64,000 bases of DNA from Microvenator marinus (GTDB lineage: Bacteria > Myxococcota_A > Bradymonadia > Bradymonadales > Bradymonadaceae), in contig NZ_CP042467.1 of the NCBI RefSeq assembly GCF_007993755.1, positions 1,141,501 through 1,205,500 on the forward strand. The letters are read 5' to 3'. Made by a program: the position numbers and the translations under genes. The notes beneath the pieces are model-generated. The model saw only the letters and a program-made list of their open reading frames with translations. It was not told the origin of the DNA and did no database searches. This document shows positions 33,337-43,358 of this stretch, piece by piece (positions within the stretch are counted from its first letter, which is position 1; each line of letters opens with the position of its first letter).

Positions 33337-36300
33337 TCAATTTGCAGCCGCTCGCACTCGATAGTCCGGATGTTGCCGATGGCGCGCGACCAATTCCATG
33401 GCCTCAGACGAGGCAATTTTTTTCAACGCCTCAATACACGCCACCTTCATTGCGATAGGCTCGCTCAAGAGAAGCTCCCTCAGCGCCCCTACTGAAGACG
33501 TGGATTTTAGCTCTCCAAGACCCCAAACGGACGCTTCTCGTACCGAAGAAAACTTATCCTTGAGTCCGTTCAAGAGCGCGCGCTCAGCTGCGGGATTACC
33601 TCCCGGCCCAGCCAGGATACCCATCGACTTGGCAGTCTGAACACGTACTTCCCACGACGAATCGCTCATCAACTTGGCCAACTCATCCACGTGCTCGCGC
33701 CCGCCAACTTTCGAGAGCGCAAACACCGCTTGTGTACGTACGGCCGAATTTTCATGCTTCAAGCTTGAAGTCACAAATCCCAGATTTTCCTTATCACCAA
33801 GACCGTGAATCAGCTGCAAGACCGCGAGGCGTTCCGAGTCATTCAAGGTCTCTAGACCTTGCAGCTCACGCAGAGATGCACGGGCAATCGACTTCCAGAG
33901 GTCCAAATCCCCTTCAGGCACACTTGGAATCACCTGGCCCAGTCGAGGTCTTCCACTGGAATCCACAAGATCCGCCACGACCTCGTGCCCTCGCCCAGCT
34001 CGCACCACGTCTACGGCTACCTGTGCGATCGTATCTGCGTGTTCGCCCAGCAACTTTGAAGGATCACCGCGCTTGATAAGCTCGGCCTCCACCCGAAGGT
34101 GTCTCAGAAGACCCTCAACATCGATTTTGCGTTCACGGACCTGAATCAGCCTTGTCTCGGAACGCATTTCCTCCAGCCGTTCTTCTGAATTCTGATCGAC
34201 GCTTCCCCACTGCCCTAGTGCAACAGCCGCCCTTCTACGGGTCGTCATGTCGTCACCCCAAAGCTGCTCAAAGAGTGCAGCCACTGCTGCTTCATTGGCC
34301 ACACGGGAAAGTCCCCATGCAGCCACGGTGCTCGTCTCGGAGTTGCCCTCTTCCAAGGACTTCTTTAGGGCGTCCACAGCCAGTGGGTTTCCAGAGCGCG
34401 CGAGCCCCCAGACCACAGCTACACCCATGTATTCCCCAAAACGCCTCTCACCCAAGGTCTCGTAGAAACTCGCGAGCTCTCGAACAGCCTTGTCACCGCC
34501 AATCCTCCCGAGCCCCAACGCTGCCAGCGTTTGTTCTCGCCAACTTTGCCCGCCCTTTAGGACATCCACAAGTGTGCTCACAGCCTTCTCGCCGCCCACA
34601 CCGCCTAGCGCCCAAATCCCAAGCTCCCTGAGGTTTGGATCGGTGTCCGAAACCAACCGAATCAAAGGCTGCACTGCTCTCGGCTCGCCAAGATGCGCCA
34701 CCGAAATAGCTGCCTCGACGCGCAAATTCTCTGCGGGATTATCCACCAAATTAGCTAGCGCAACCGCTGCATTCTTTTGACGCAAATCCGCCAGGAGTCT
34801 AATCGCTGCGGCACGCACACCAAGGTCAGAAGCTTGAAGCGAATCCACCAAAACAGGCAAAGCACGCGTGCCGATCTCCTTGATTTTACGCGTCGCTTCA
34901 GCCTTGTTGCTCGCAACACCAAATTGGTCTTGGGTCACCAGTGGAAGCGTCAATCGGTCATAAACCTCGACCATCACTCGCCGATAAACCTGCTTTGGCG
35001 GGCTTCGATACACCAGAGGATAAAACTCGGCCTCCACTTCCTCGAGCCTGTCGTCCGCTTCGGCTAAAGACACTGCGCGGCGCGCAGCGTCCAAGATCAG
35101 GTTTTCGTCCTCAGCCTTCTGAACCAAGTCCCTCAAGTACTTCTCGGCCTCTGGAAGCTGCCCCAATTCGATCAAAATCGTGGCCAGCTTCATCTGGATT
35201 TCATAGGCCCTTGGGTCTAAGTCCACCGCCTGCCTGTATTGAACTGCAGCGCTCTCTTTGTTGCCCATCTTCATGTACACATCGCCAAGACGGGCCTGCG
35301 CCATCGCATCATCAGGGTTCAGCTGAACTGCGAGGGTCGCGTAGTGGACAGCCTGGTCGTCTTGATAGAGACGCAAGGATACTTCCGCAATACGGTGAAA
35401 GTAGTCTTTGGAGCGCGCCGGCATGAGCTCGGCGAGCCGCTGGAGCGTTGCAATCGCTTTCTCGAGCTCTCCGGTTTGCTGATAGAGTTTGTCCAAAGAA
35501 ACCAGCGCGTCGATCTCCACCTCTTGTGACTTCTCGCCGGCATCGCCACGCTTGGCAATCGCCGCCAACTCTTCATAAATGGTCTCGGCGTCTGAATACG
35601 CCATCAGCCGAATATGGGACTCTGCTAAGAAGAACCCAGCCTGGATGTCCCGCGGGCGAGACTCAAAAGCCTGTTGGAACTCCCGCATCTTTCCTCGGAG
35701 GCGGTTCGTTCTGCGATAGATATTGATGATCCGGCTTCGCGCCTCATTCGAGGTCAAGGCGTGGTCGGCGTTATCGAGAACATACGTCCACGTGTCGATG
35801 GACTTCTGCCACTGCCGTGCGTGCTCGTAGGCAAGGGCCAAACCGCGACGCACCCCTAAGTCTTCCGGCGAAATCTCCACCGCTTTTTCGTAGTGAGTAA
35901 GGCCGCGCTCGACCATGCCATGCTCGGCGAGCACTTGTCCAAGCTTCGCGTGAGCCTCGGCCGCAGTGAGGTTGGAGTTGAGCAGTTTGGTCCACGTCTC
36001 GACCGCCTTATCCAGCTCACCACTCTGATAATAGAACTCGCCCAGCCCCAGAATAAACGCGTCATTCTTCGGCTCGAGCTTCACCAGTTTTTGATAGATG
36101 CGAAGCGCCTCATCCCTCATTTCAAAACGCATATAGGCGTCCGCGAGGTTCATATGCACATCCAAGTCACGCGAGTACCGGCGCTCAATGCTCTTGAGCA
36201 GGCTCGTAGCCTCGTCTCGACGCGCCGACCGCATGTAGACGCGCACCAGGTCAAACTCGTAGCGCGACTGTCCGCGCGAGACCCTAATCAAGTCTTTATA

Positions 36301-37362
36301 CGCCTTGATCACCTCAGCCTCTTGGCCGCGTCGCTCCAAAATCCGAATCACCTTCAAGCGTGCATCTGCGCTACGGGAGTTTAGCCTCGACGCTCTGCGG
36401 AACATGCCCAGAGCCTCTTCCTCCATCCCCAACTCTTCATAAAGCTCAGCGAGCTCCATCGACTGGTCATAATTGGGGTTTCGCCACTGGTTCTCGTACT
36501 CCTCAACTAGCTCAGAGAGCCTGTTAGTCTTTCGGTAGACGCCGACAATTCTCAATCGAAGCTCTTTGTGCAGCCAATTCGACGAAGACACCAAACGCAT
36601 GGCGCTCCGATACGTCTCAAGCGCGTCGTTGTCGCGCCCCATCATCTCGTAGAGCTCACCCATATCGCGCATCGTGGTGGCTTTGGTCTTCGCGTCGCGC
36701 CCGGCGAGCTTCACAAGCTCTTCGTACTGCTCGAGCGCCTTATCGTAGCGTTTGTAGCGCACGAGAATCTGTGCGTACTCCATCCGCAAGTACTCGTTCC
36801 GAGGCTCCATTTGAACCAGCTGATCGTAGTACTGCTGGGCCTTTTCCCAGTCGCGCCGGTGGAAGGCCAAATCTGAGAGTTTACGCAAGATTTCTTGTCG
36901 TTTGGTCCGGTCAGTCTCGAGCTCCAGCGCCTTCTCAAAGTCCACGGATGCATCGTCCTCGTGCTGCAGCATGAGGTGCGCCGTTCCTCGACTCATCCAC
37001 GCCAGGGAGGAGTCTGGACTGAGCTCAACCGCCTTATCATATTGCTCAAGCGCGCTTGTATACTCGCTCTTTGCCTTGAAAAGGTGCCCGAGTATGAGCC
37101 GGAAATTGACCTTATCGGGATTATCCTCAACCTTCTTTTCATACTGGGAAATAAGGTTATCCAGGCCCTTTCCCTTGCCCACGTAATCGAGCAATTTCTG
37201 AAAAGCAAAGCCTTCGGTCGGCGTGCGCTCAAGCAGTTGCTGATAGCGCCGAACGATCTCTTGCGTGCGGTCCGACTGCACATCCCAGTCCTGAGCATGC
37301 GCAAAATCACCAGCCATAACACTCAAAAAAAGTGCAAAACCGAAGGCGTATATTCTCTTCAT
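33337..37362 (-). CDS. Large exported TPR/HEAT-repeat protein
   Basis: 1341 residues. A signal peptide (ends near FAHAQ) is followed by an extended array of tetratricopeptide repeats (about 30-830; examples KAVELSPDSSLAWMSRGTAH and QYRQAVDLDPRAYEIQMKLA) and, after a short linker, HEAT repeats to the end (about 870-1341; examples LRELGIWALGGVGGEKAVS and VRTQAVFALSKVGGREHV). The combination is a scaffold for several partners in the periplasm or outer surface. Its start overlaps the stop of the upstream membrane-protein gene as ATGA. No known complex can be named. Confidence 0.85.
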   Translation of the reverse strand: MKRIYAFGFALFLSVMAGDFAHAQDWDVQSDRTQEIVRRYQQLLERTPTEGFAFQKLLDYVGKGKGLDNLISQYEKKVEDNPDKVNFRLILGHLFKAKSEYTSALEQYDKAVELSPDSSLAWMSRGTAHLMLQHEDDASVDFEKALELETDRTKRQEILRKLSDLAFHRRDWEKAQQYYDQLVQMEPRNEYLRMEYAQILVRYKRYDKALEQYEELVKLAGRDAKTKATTMRDMGELYEMMGRDNDALETYRSAMRLVSSSNWLHKELRLRIVGVYRKTNRLSELVEEYENQWRNPNYDQSMELAELYEELGMEEEALGMFRRASRLNSRSADARLKVIRILERRGQEAEVIKAYKDLIRVSRGQSRYEFDLVRVYMRSARRDEATSLLKSIERRYSRDLDVHMNLADAYMRFEMRDEALRIYQKLVKLEPKNDAFILGLGEFYYQSGELDKAVETWTKLLNSNLTAAEAHAKLGQVLAEHGMVERGLTHYEKAVEISPEDLGVRRGLALAYEHARQWQKSIDTWTYVLDNADHALTSNEARSRIINIYRRTNRLRGKMREFQQAFESRPRDIQAGFFLAESHIRLMAYSDAETIYEELAAIAKRGDAGEKSQEVEIDALVSLDKLYQQTGELEKAIATLQRLAELMPARSKDYFHRIAEVSLRLYQDDQAVHYATLAVQLNPDDAMAQARLGDVYMKMGNKESAAVQYRQAVDLDPRAYEIQMKLATILIELGQLPEAEKYLRDLVQKAEDENLILDAARRAVSLAEADDRLEEVEAEFYPLVYRSPPKQVYRRVMVEVYDRLTLPLVTQDQFGVASNKAEATRKIKEIGTRALPVLVDSLQASDLGVRAAAIRLLADLRQKNAAVALANLVDNPAENLRVEAAISVAHLGEPRAVQPLIRLVSDTDPNLRELGIWALGGVGGEKAVSTLVDVLKGGQSWREQTLAALGLGRIGGDKAVRELASFYETLGERRFGEYMGVAVVWGLARSGNPLAVDALKKSLEEGNSETSTVAAWGLSRVANEAAVAALFEQLWGDDMTTRRRAAVALGQWGSVDQNSEERLEEMRSETRLIQVRERKIDVEGLLRHLRVEAELIKRGDPSKLLGEHADTIAQVAVDVVRAGRGHEVVADLVDSSGRPRLGQVIPSVPEGDLDLWKSIARASLRELQGLETLNDSERLAVLQLIHGLGDKENLGFVTSSLKHENSAVRTQAVFALSKVGGREHVDELAKLMSDSSWEVRVQTAKSMGILAGPGGNPAAERALLNGLKDKFSSVREASVWGLGELKSTSSVGALRELLLSEPIAMKVACIEALKKIASSEAMELVARHRQHPDYRVRAAAN

Positions 37363-37853
37363 CTCTTTTCCTTATCGAGACTCAGGTAGTCCATGATTTC
37401 TCTCTCGAGCCCTTGAGCTTCGTCCAAACTATTCGCCTGAGCAAGGGCCTCGCGCTCACCGTTGGTCCACTCGATCTCAAGCATCCGCTCATTGCAACGA
37501 ACCCTGGCCAAATCCTCAAGCGGAAAGGTCACGCTCTTTAGGGCGGTTCCAATCGACCTCGATTCCCAGACCAAACTCTTTTGGCCCTTGTCGAAGATCC
37601 ACATATCTTCCCTACCAAACCGCGCGATCGCGCTAAGAATTCCGAAAAGTCCTCCGAGAATAAGCGCGCTCAAAACTTGGAGTTTCCAGTCGACTGGATT
37701 CGGCCCCAGAAACGATGCCAGAAAGAAGAGCAGAGAAAGACCGCCCACGCCGCCTCCAACCAAAAGCCCGCGCTGAAGTCCCTCGCGCACTCGGCTCGCA
37801 CGCGTCGGCTTCATCAGGAGGACGCCGGATTGACGCTCCAATTCCCAATTCAT
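37359..37853 (-). CDS. Small membrane protein of unknown family
   Basis: 164 residues with two hydrophobic segments (about 30-47 and 57-77) followed by a soluble domain of some 80 residues with beta-strand pattern (WIFDKGQKSLVWESRS, LARVRCNERMLEIEW), loosely like a bacterial PH-type domain. It overlaps the upstream GNAT/nitrilase gene and the downstream TPR/HEAT gene by 4 bases each, so the three are translated together. No function assigned. Confidence 0.65.
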   Translation of the reverse strand: MNWELERQSGVLLMKPTRASRVREGLQRGLLVGGGVGGLSLLFFLASFLGPNPVDWKLQVLSALILGGLFGILSAIARFGREDMWIFDKGQKSLVWESRSIGTALKSVTFPLEDLARVRCNERMLEIEWTNGEREALAQANSLDEAQGLEREIMDYLSLDKEKR

Positions 37854-39388
37854 GCTTCGAACTCCTGATCACCGCTACGATAGCGCACCACGTAGAGATC
37901 TTTTCTTCGGTCGAATACGGTCCGCACGGCACCCGTTCGTTTTGTGCGCCGCAAAAGATCGAGGTCCAAGTCGTGGACCAACATCGTCTCCACGTTCGGA
38001 GTCGCCTCGGCCGCCACACCGTCCCTAGCAAACGCGATATCAGAAGGCGTCAAAATCGCCGATTGTGCGTAGTGAATGTCCGAACCATCGACCTCGGGAA
38101 GGTTGCCAACGGCACCACTCAAGATCACGTACACATGATTTTCAATCGCGCGAGCCTGCGCGCAAGAGCGCACCCTTAGATACCCGGACCGAATATCGGT
38201 GTTAAACGGCACAAAGAAGAGATTCGCCCCTTTGGCCATCGCGATACGGGAAAGCTCCGGGAACTCGATATCGTAGCAAATCAGGATCGCGATTTTTCCA
38301 CAGTCGGTATCGAACACCTCGACGTCATCGCCAGGTGAAATCCCCCACCATTGCGCCTCTGACGGCGTCACGTGAACCTTGTATTGCTTGGAAATCGTAC
38401 CATTTCGGTGAAAGAGATAGGCGATATTGTAAAGTCGCTCTCCTTCCACGCAGAGGTGCGTCCCAGCAATAATGTTCACGTTGTAGCGAATCGCGGACTT
38501 CTGAAAAAACGCAATGTATTCATCCGTATACTCGTTGAGCCGTCTGGCCACTTTACCCGGCGATTCCGAGGGCACCAAGGACATCAACTGGTTTGTGATG
38601 AGTTCTGGGAAAATCACAAAGTCCGACCGGTAGTCCGACGCGGTATCCAAAAAGAATCGGCATTGTTGGGCAAAATCCTCAAAACTATCCAACGCCCTCA
38701 TCTGGTACTGAACCGACGCCACACGCACACGGCTCGGAAGCTCATCGTCGATAGGGACGTACTCAGGATTGAGCCACTCCATCAACACACCAAAACCTTT
38801 GGACTCATCGTCCTTAGGCAAGTAGCCGCTCAAGACACGCTTCGCCGTGAATTTATTCGAGCGCTGAGCATTGAGCACCGGATCGTCGATCTCCGAGCGA
38901 AACACTCGCCGAACGTACTCTGGAGCTTTGAGCTTATCGGCCCAGAGGTGATAATTCGGCAGGCGCCCAACGATTAGAATTCGCTGCAAATTGAGCTCTT
39001 TGACCAAGTCCTTTCGCGCGTCGTAAATACGCCTGGCGAGCCGCATCCCACGGCATTCAGGGTCAACGGCGATATCGATCCCGTAGAGAGAGTCGCCCGT
39101 TGGATCATGCGTTGAGAGCATGCCCTTTCCAGTCACCTGATCGTAAGTGTGGTCGCCGATATAATCTTCTTCGTGCACGATCAGACTGCTCGAAGTCGCA
39201 ACGAGACGACCGTCGAGTTCGATACCGATTTGCCCCTCAGGAAAAATCCGAAGATGGCTCTCCAGCTCGTGTCTAAGCCATGGAACCATACCGGGAAAAC
39301 ACCGGTGATGCAGGTCTTGGATCTCATCCAAGTCCTCTAAACTTAGTGGCCTAATCAATAATCGTGCGCTCGAATCCTGTGATGACAT
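37850..39388 (-). CDS. GNAT acetyltransferase / carbon-nitrogen hydrolase fusion
   Basis: 512 residues. The N-terminal part (about 5-200) is a GNAT fold with the acetyl-CoA region VDPECRGMRLARRIYDARKD. The C-terminal half (about 225-500) is a nitrilase-type amidase with the catalytic triad: Glu in FPELITN, Lys in YKVHVTP and Cys in ILICYDIEFPE. The same two-domain fusion is known from several bacteria, with unknown substrate; an amide or N-acyl compound is expected. The inner ATG is chosen because GGAG is upstream. Divergent from the tandem deacetylase-like genes with a 73-base shared control region. Confidence 0.87.
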   Translation of the reverse strand: MSSQDSSARLLIRPLSLEDLDEIQDLHHRCFPGMVPWLRHELESHLRIFPEGQIGIELDGRLVATSSSLIVHEEDYIGDHTYDQVTGKGMLSTHDPTGDSLYGIDIAVDPECRGMRLARRIYDARKDLVKELNLQRILIVGRLPNYHLWADKLKAPEYVRRVFRSEIDDPVLNAQRSNKFTAKRVLSGYLPKDDESKGFGVLMEWLNPEYVPIDDELPSRVRVASVQYQMRALDSFEDFAQQCRFFLDTASDYRSDFVIFPELITNQLMSLVPSESPGKVARRLNEYTDEYIAFFQKSAIRYNVNIIAGTHLCVEGERLYNIAYLFHRNGTISKQYKVHVTPSEAQWWGISPGDDVEVFDTDCGKIAILICYDIEFPELSRIAMAKGANLFFVPFNTDIRSGYLRVRSCAQARAIENHVYVILSGAVGNLPEVDGSDIHYAQSAILTPSDIAFARDGVAAEATPNVETMLVHDLDLDLLRRTKRTGAVRTVFDRRKDLYVVRYRSGDQEFEA

Positions 39389-39461
39389 AACTCTCCGTAG
39401 ACTTCGTCTTGTTGGTGCACCTTCTAGCACAAATCCGTATTGTCGGTTATCACTTCTGCCG

Positions 39462-41351
39462 ATGGACCTACGAAGAAAAAACCGAGCTCATATCCCGTGG
39501 AGAATTGTTCTCTGGTCACTGGTCTTAACGGTCTTTGTGCTCGACATCTTGAACGACACGCCATTGCACGCAAGTGTCGAATTTCCCGCCGAAACTCCAG
39601 TGGAGCTCACACGCGACGTCGCGTCAGACGTGCTTTTGGTACTCGACTACGATGCGATTCGCGCGAGCGGTGATTCATTTTCCCAGCGCGACTTCAGTGC
39701 CGCCTGGATCAACACCTTCGAACAAGAACTTGGCCCGGTTCGAATCGCCACGCCCAAGACGCTGACTCGAAAATCGATCGAAGAATCGTCCGTGGTGGTG
39801 CTCACCTCCAGCGTCTCTAAGTCCGTGCCCGATGCTCTTATCTCCATTCTTAGAGAGAACTTGCTAGACGACAGGCTGCTGGTGGTTGTGGAGCGCCCCG
39901 AAGGCCTGCTCAGGGAACGGTTTTCGGCCGATGGAAAGGTCGGCAAACAAATGGGGCAGACCTTCACCTTCGTCCGGGATCTCCAGGACCCATTCAAACA
40001 AGAACTCTTGCAAATGCCCGTGGATATCGAATTCATCGGCTCCACCAGCGCACGTGAAGGCGCACAAACATGGCTCTCCATTGACGGAGCTCCGGCCATC
40101 TACGAAACCCCTATCGGCAAAGGCAAAGTCATCACGTTGGAGTTCGATTTCGGCGAGCTCATGGTGGCCACGCAACAAGGTCAGCCAAAGGACGACTTCT
40201 CCATCGCACGACCGGAACCCCGAACTTGGGACCTCATTCGAGACCCTCGACTCAAACAAAATGCGATCCCCTTCGCGGACCTCCTCGAGCGCTACGTCGT
40301 TCACACGGTCATCGGCTCAAACCGAGTGCTTCCCTTCTACTGGCCGTTTCCGGCTGGCAAAGACGGTGCACTAGTCGCCGTCCATACCGATAGCGAACTA
40401 GGCAACGGTGCCGCATGGATGCTTCGCCACGAGGCCGAGAACAAGCGCGCCTCCACCCTCCTGAGCACCTCTGACAACCTCATCGATGCAGACACCGCGC
40501 AGTCCGTAGACCAATTGGGTGGCGACCTCGGCCTGCTCTGGCGCCTGCAATCTACACCTCACGAGATCTTGGACCGATTTGGCCTCGGGTCCATCAAACC
40601 TTTCGCAAAAGCCGTCGTCCTCGAAACTCAACTGGAGAACTTGAGGAAAAAGGCCAGCGGCCCCGTTAACACCTCCATGATTTATGATAACTGGTGGACC
40701 ACGGATTGGGAGACACCACTCAGCGCGCTCGCTTCAAAGGGCGTTCGCGTCGACCTCTCCTACTCACAAGATCAACAAAGTGGGTTTGCTTTCGGCACAG
40801 GGCTCCCGTTCTTAGCCCTCGATAGAACCGGACTACCTCTCTCGATTCGCGAGTTCCCAGTAACCTTTCCGCACGGCTACAGAGCTGGCCCGAACGAAGA
40901 AAAGCTGCTCCAAAACAGCAAGAATGGGCACCATCAAGCTCTCGTACACGTCAGCGCTCCGGTCGCTTTCGCGGACTTCCCCGACATCCAGAAGTTCAAC
41001 GCCTGGCTTGAGCTCACAGAGCTCGCCGAATCCTTCGACCACGCCTACCTGAGCGTCAACCAATTCGACGCGTTCCAACGTGCCCGAAGGTCAGGCACCA
41101 TCAACTCTGCACGAAGTGAACGCGAGCAAGAGTTAGTCATCGAACTCACAGTTGAGGCAAAAAGACGAGACCTAGAGCTCGGAATCCCTGAAGTCGTCGA
41201 CTCCAAAGTATTCAAGCTCGCGCGCCCCAAAGGCAGTGAAAGCTTCGGAAGTACAGAGTTTGAAACTCGAGTCGTCAACTACTCCGGCAAAACCGTCCGA
41301 CTCATCCCGCTGAACTCCGGATTCACCACTATCGAGGTAGTTTGGCAATGA
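39462..41351 (+). CDS. Degenerate polysaccharide-deacetylase-like membrane protein (paralogue 1)
   Basis: 629 residues: N-terminal membrane anchor (about 13-31), a GATase-like alpha/beta region (about 55-230), then a region recalling a NodB-type barrel (about 290-560) where GALVAVHTDSELGNG sits at the first metal-motif position and GDLGLLWRLQ at the second. The Asp-Asp and His-x-x-x-His metal ligands of active deacetylases are not kept. It is followed by a paralogue with the same architecture (shared AWxNxxxxEfG, GKGxVxTxxF and GLPLxxxxxP blocks). Role unknown; a carbohydrate-binding or regulatory role at the envelope is inference. Confidence 0.6.
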   Translation: MDLRRKNRAHIPWRIVLWSLVLTVFVLDILNDTPLHASVEFPAETPVELTRDVASDVLLVLDYDAIRASGDSFSQRDFSAAWINTFEQELGPVRIATPKTLTRKSIEESSVVVLTSSVSKSVPDALISILRENLLDDRLLVVVERPEGLLRERFSADGKVGKQMGQTFTFVRDLQDPFKQELLQMPVDIEFIGSTSAREGAQTWLSIDGAPAIYETPIGKGKVITLEFDFGELMVATQQGQPKDDFSIARPEPRTWDLIRDPRLKQNAIPFADLLERYVVHTVIGSNRVLPFYWPFPAGKDGALVAVHTDSELGNGAAWMLRHEAENKRASTLLSTSDNLIDADTAQSVDQLGGDLGLLWRLQSTPHEILDRFGLGSIKPFAKAVVLETQLENLRKKASGPVNTSMIYDNWWTTDWETPLSALASKGVRVDLSYSQDQQSGFAFGTGLPFLALDRTGLPLSIREFPVTFPHGYRAGPNEEKLLQNSKNGHHQALVHVSAPVAFADFPDIQKFNAWLELTELAESFDHAYLSVNQFDAFQRARRSGTINSARSEREQELVIELTVEAKRRDLELGIPEVVDSKVFKLARPKGSESFGSTEFETRVVNYSGKTVRLIPLNSGFTTIEVVWQ

Positions 41352-43291
41352 GGATTCGTCGAAACTCCAGCGTCCTCCACGCATTGCGGTGGGACTTGCT
41401 CATTGCGGTCGTTATCCTCGGTGTGTGGTGGTTCTTCTCGGCCTTCGAAGAACCCACGCTCAGGCCGGCAACGAGCCCCGAGTCGTATGGAAGTCGCCCA
41501 CCCGACCGGGCCGAAGGAGATATCCTACTCCTGCTTCCAGATACCCCGTCAGCTGCCGCGAATTCCATCGATGAGCTCGACTGCTCTTACGCGTGGTTCA
41601 ACGCACTCTGGCGCGAGTTCGGCTCGTTCTCAACGGCCATGACGCGCGACCTTAGCCCGGAAGTTCTGGCGGGAAGGCAAGTCGTCATTCTCCCAGCACG
41701 TGTGGTGCGCTCCATGCCGCCGGCTGGCGTTCAACTCCTCTCCGATTTTGCCAACGAAGGCGGCCAGGTCGTGCTGGAGATGCCGAACGAAAACTGGTCG
41801 CTGATCTCCGGTGTACTCTCCGATAAGAAGGTGAGTCGAGCACAACAGATCACATCGGTGGACGGACTCAACGTCCACGGCACGCTCAGAAACGAACTCA
41901 CCGGCATCCCATTGAGGGGAAACCTGATTCAAGCTCCTCCGCTTGAACCCTACCCGACCGGCCCCGTGCTCCTCGAGGTGGACTCACAGCCAGGATGGCT
42001 CCAGCTGCCCACCGGCAAGGGCCAAGTGCATACCTTTCTCTTCAATGTCGGTTGTTCGTTGACCGCGCTGCAGCAAGGCACGCCCGCCAAAGACATGAGC
42101 TTCGTGCCGGGCGACGAGCCGATTAAGTCGAGCCAGCGCGCAAACTCCGCCCTACTTAAGGCACGCGCCCCGCTGGCCGATCTTCTGGTCCGCAGCATCT
42201 TTGAGCGTCTTCGCCATTTCCGCCCCATCCCCCGACTCTGGCTTTTTCCAGGCGCCTCATCGGGGGCCATGATGATGACGCATTCTGCGAGCCGTGACCC
42301 AAGAGCCGCGTTTGCATTCGCAGAATCCGCCAAGAACGCCGGGGGCACGGCGACCATCTTCGCGGCGAGCGACCGCTTCACCAAAGTTCATGCGGAGCTC
42401 GCCGAGAAGCTCAACGTCGAGATCGGCTTGCACTGGATTCAGGGATTCACACGCCCGCCAGTGGTCGATCCCGTGGGGCTCGGGGCCGTTCGCCCAATCG
42501 AAGAAGAACTCAATATCGACCAACAATTTATGCGCCTCAATCTGAACCTCCCAGCAGAAAGGGCGCTGCGCGTGGTCCGCCTCGAAGACATGCGGGTTCA
42601 GAACAATTGGGCAGGCACCTTTAAACAGCTCGCGGCCTCGCGCGTTAGGCTCGATTCGAGCTTTGGCCCCACCGAGCCCGACCAGTGGGGATATATCTTC
42701 GGCTCCGGGTTTCCCTACTATCCTCTGGACGAGACGGGGCTGCCTCTCCCACTCCTTGAACAACCTTTTGTGCTGCATTCCGACAACATGTCTCAGACGC
42801 GCCTGAACACGTTGCTCAAGGATTCTCAGGCGCTCTATCACCAACCTATCGTCATCAGTCTTCCTTCCAATGCGATGAGGTCAAATCCTTCGGCCGGCAT
42901 CCTCATGGCCTTTGACCAGGCTTTTGAGCTCGCCAAAAAGCACGACCATTGGGTCACCAATCTCGGCGAGTTCATGGATTTCCTCTCCACCCGCCGTCGC
43001 TCAATTCTAACGAGCCGTTGGAACGCCGAGGAACGCACCTTAACCGTGACGCTAAATCTCGTCGGCACCACGTCATCCACCCTCGAAAAGGGTGCGTTTG
43101 CGGGACTCGCCGTCCCCCGGACCTTCGAAAACCAAGAGATCATCTCGGTCTTTGTGGATGAAAAAGAAGTCCCGCTCAAAGATGTGGCCACAAACGGAGC
43201 AAACACCGACCGCATCATCAGCGTCCCCGGTGGCCGACACACCATCGACGTCATCTACGCCGAGCCCCTACCACCGACTCTTGAGCCCTAA
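41348..43291 (+). CDS. Degenerate polysaccharide-deacetylase-like membrane protein (paralogue 2)
   Basis: 647 residues, starting in an ATGA overlap with paralogue 1. Same layout: a membrane anchor (about 16-33), GATase-like region, then a barrel with SGAMMMTHSASRDP and VEIGLHWIQGF; the His-containing second motif is better kept than in paralogue 1, but the catalytic Asp of the first motif is still not evident. The C-terminal beta domain (from about 545) begins TSRWNAEERTLTVTLNL. Overall identity to its neighbour is low but the order of conserved blocks is the same, pointing to an old duplication. Confidence 0.6.
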   Translation: MRIRRNSSVLHALRWDLLIAVVILGVWWFFSAFEEPTLRPATSPESYGSRPPDRAEGDILLLLPDTPSAAANSIDELDCSYAWFNALWREFGSFSTAMTRDLSPEVLAGRQVVILPARVVRSMPPAGVQLLSDFANEGGQVVLEMPNENWSLISGVLSDKKVSRAQQITSVDGLNVHGTLRNELTGIPLRGNLIQAPPLEPYPTGPVLLEVDSQPGWLQLPTGKGQVHTFLFNVGCSLTALQQGTPAKDMSFVPGDEPIKSSQRANSALLKARAPLADLLVRSIFERLRHFRPIPRLWLFPGASSGAMMMTHSASRDPRAAFAFAESAKNAGGTATIFAASDRFTKVHAELAEKLNVEIGLHWIQGFTRPPVVDPVGLGAVRPIEEELNIDQQFMRLNLNLPAERALRVVRLEDMRVQNNWAGTFKQLAASRVRLDSSFGPTEPDQWGYIFGSGFPYYPLDETGLPLPLLEQPFVLHSDNMSQTRLNTLLKDSQALYHQPIVISLPSNAMRSNPSAGILMAFDQAFELAKKHDHWVTNLGEFMDFLSTRRRSILTSRWNAEERTLTVTLNLVGTTSSTLEKGAFAGLAVPRTFENQEIISVFVDEKEVPLKDVATNGANTDRIISVPGGRHTIDVIYAEPLPPTLEP

Positions 43292-43358
43292 TTCGGTGTG
43301 GCCTTGACTATTAGCGCGCGAAAGACTCCAATAGAGCGACAGATCTCAGGAGTTGAAC

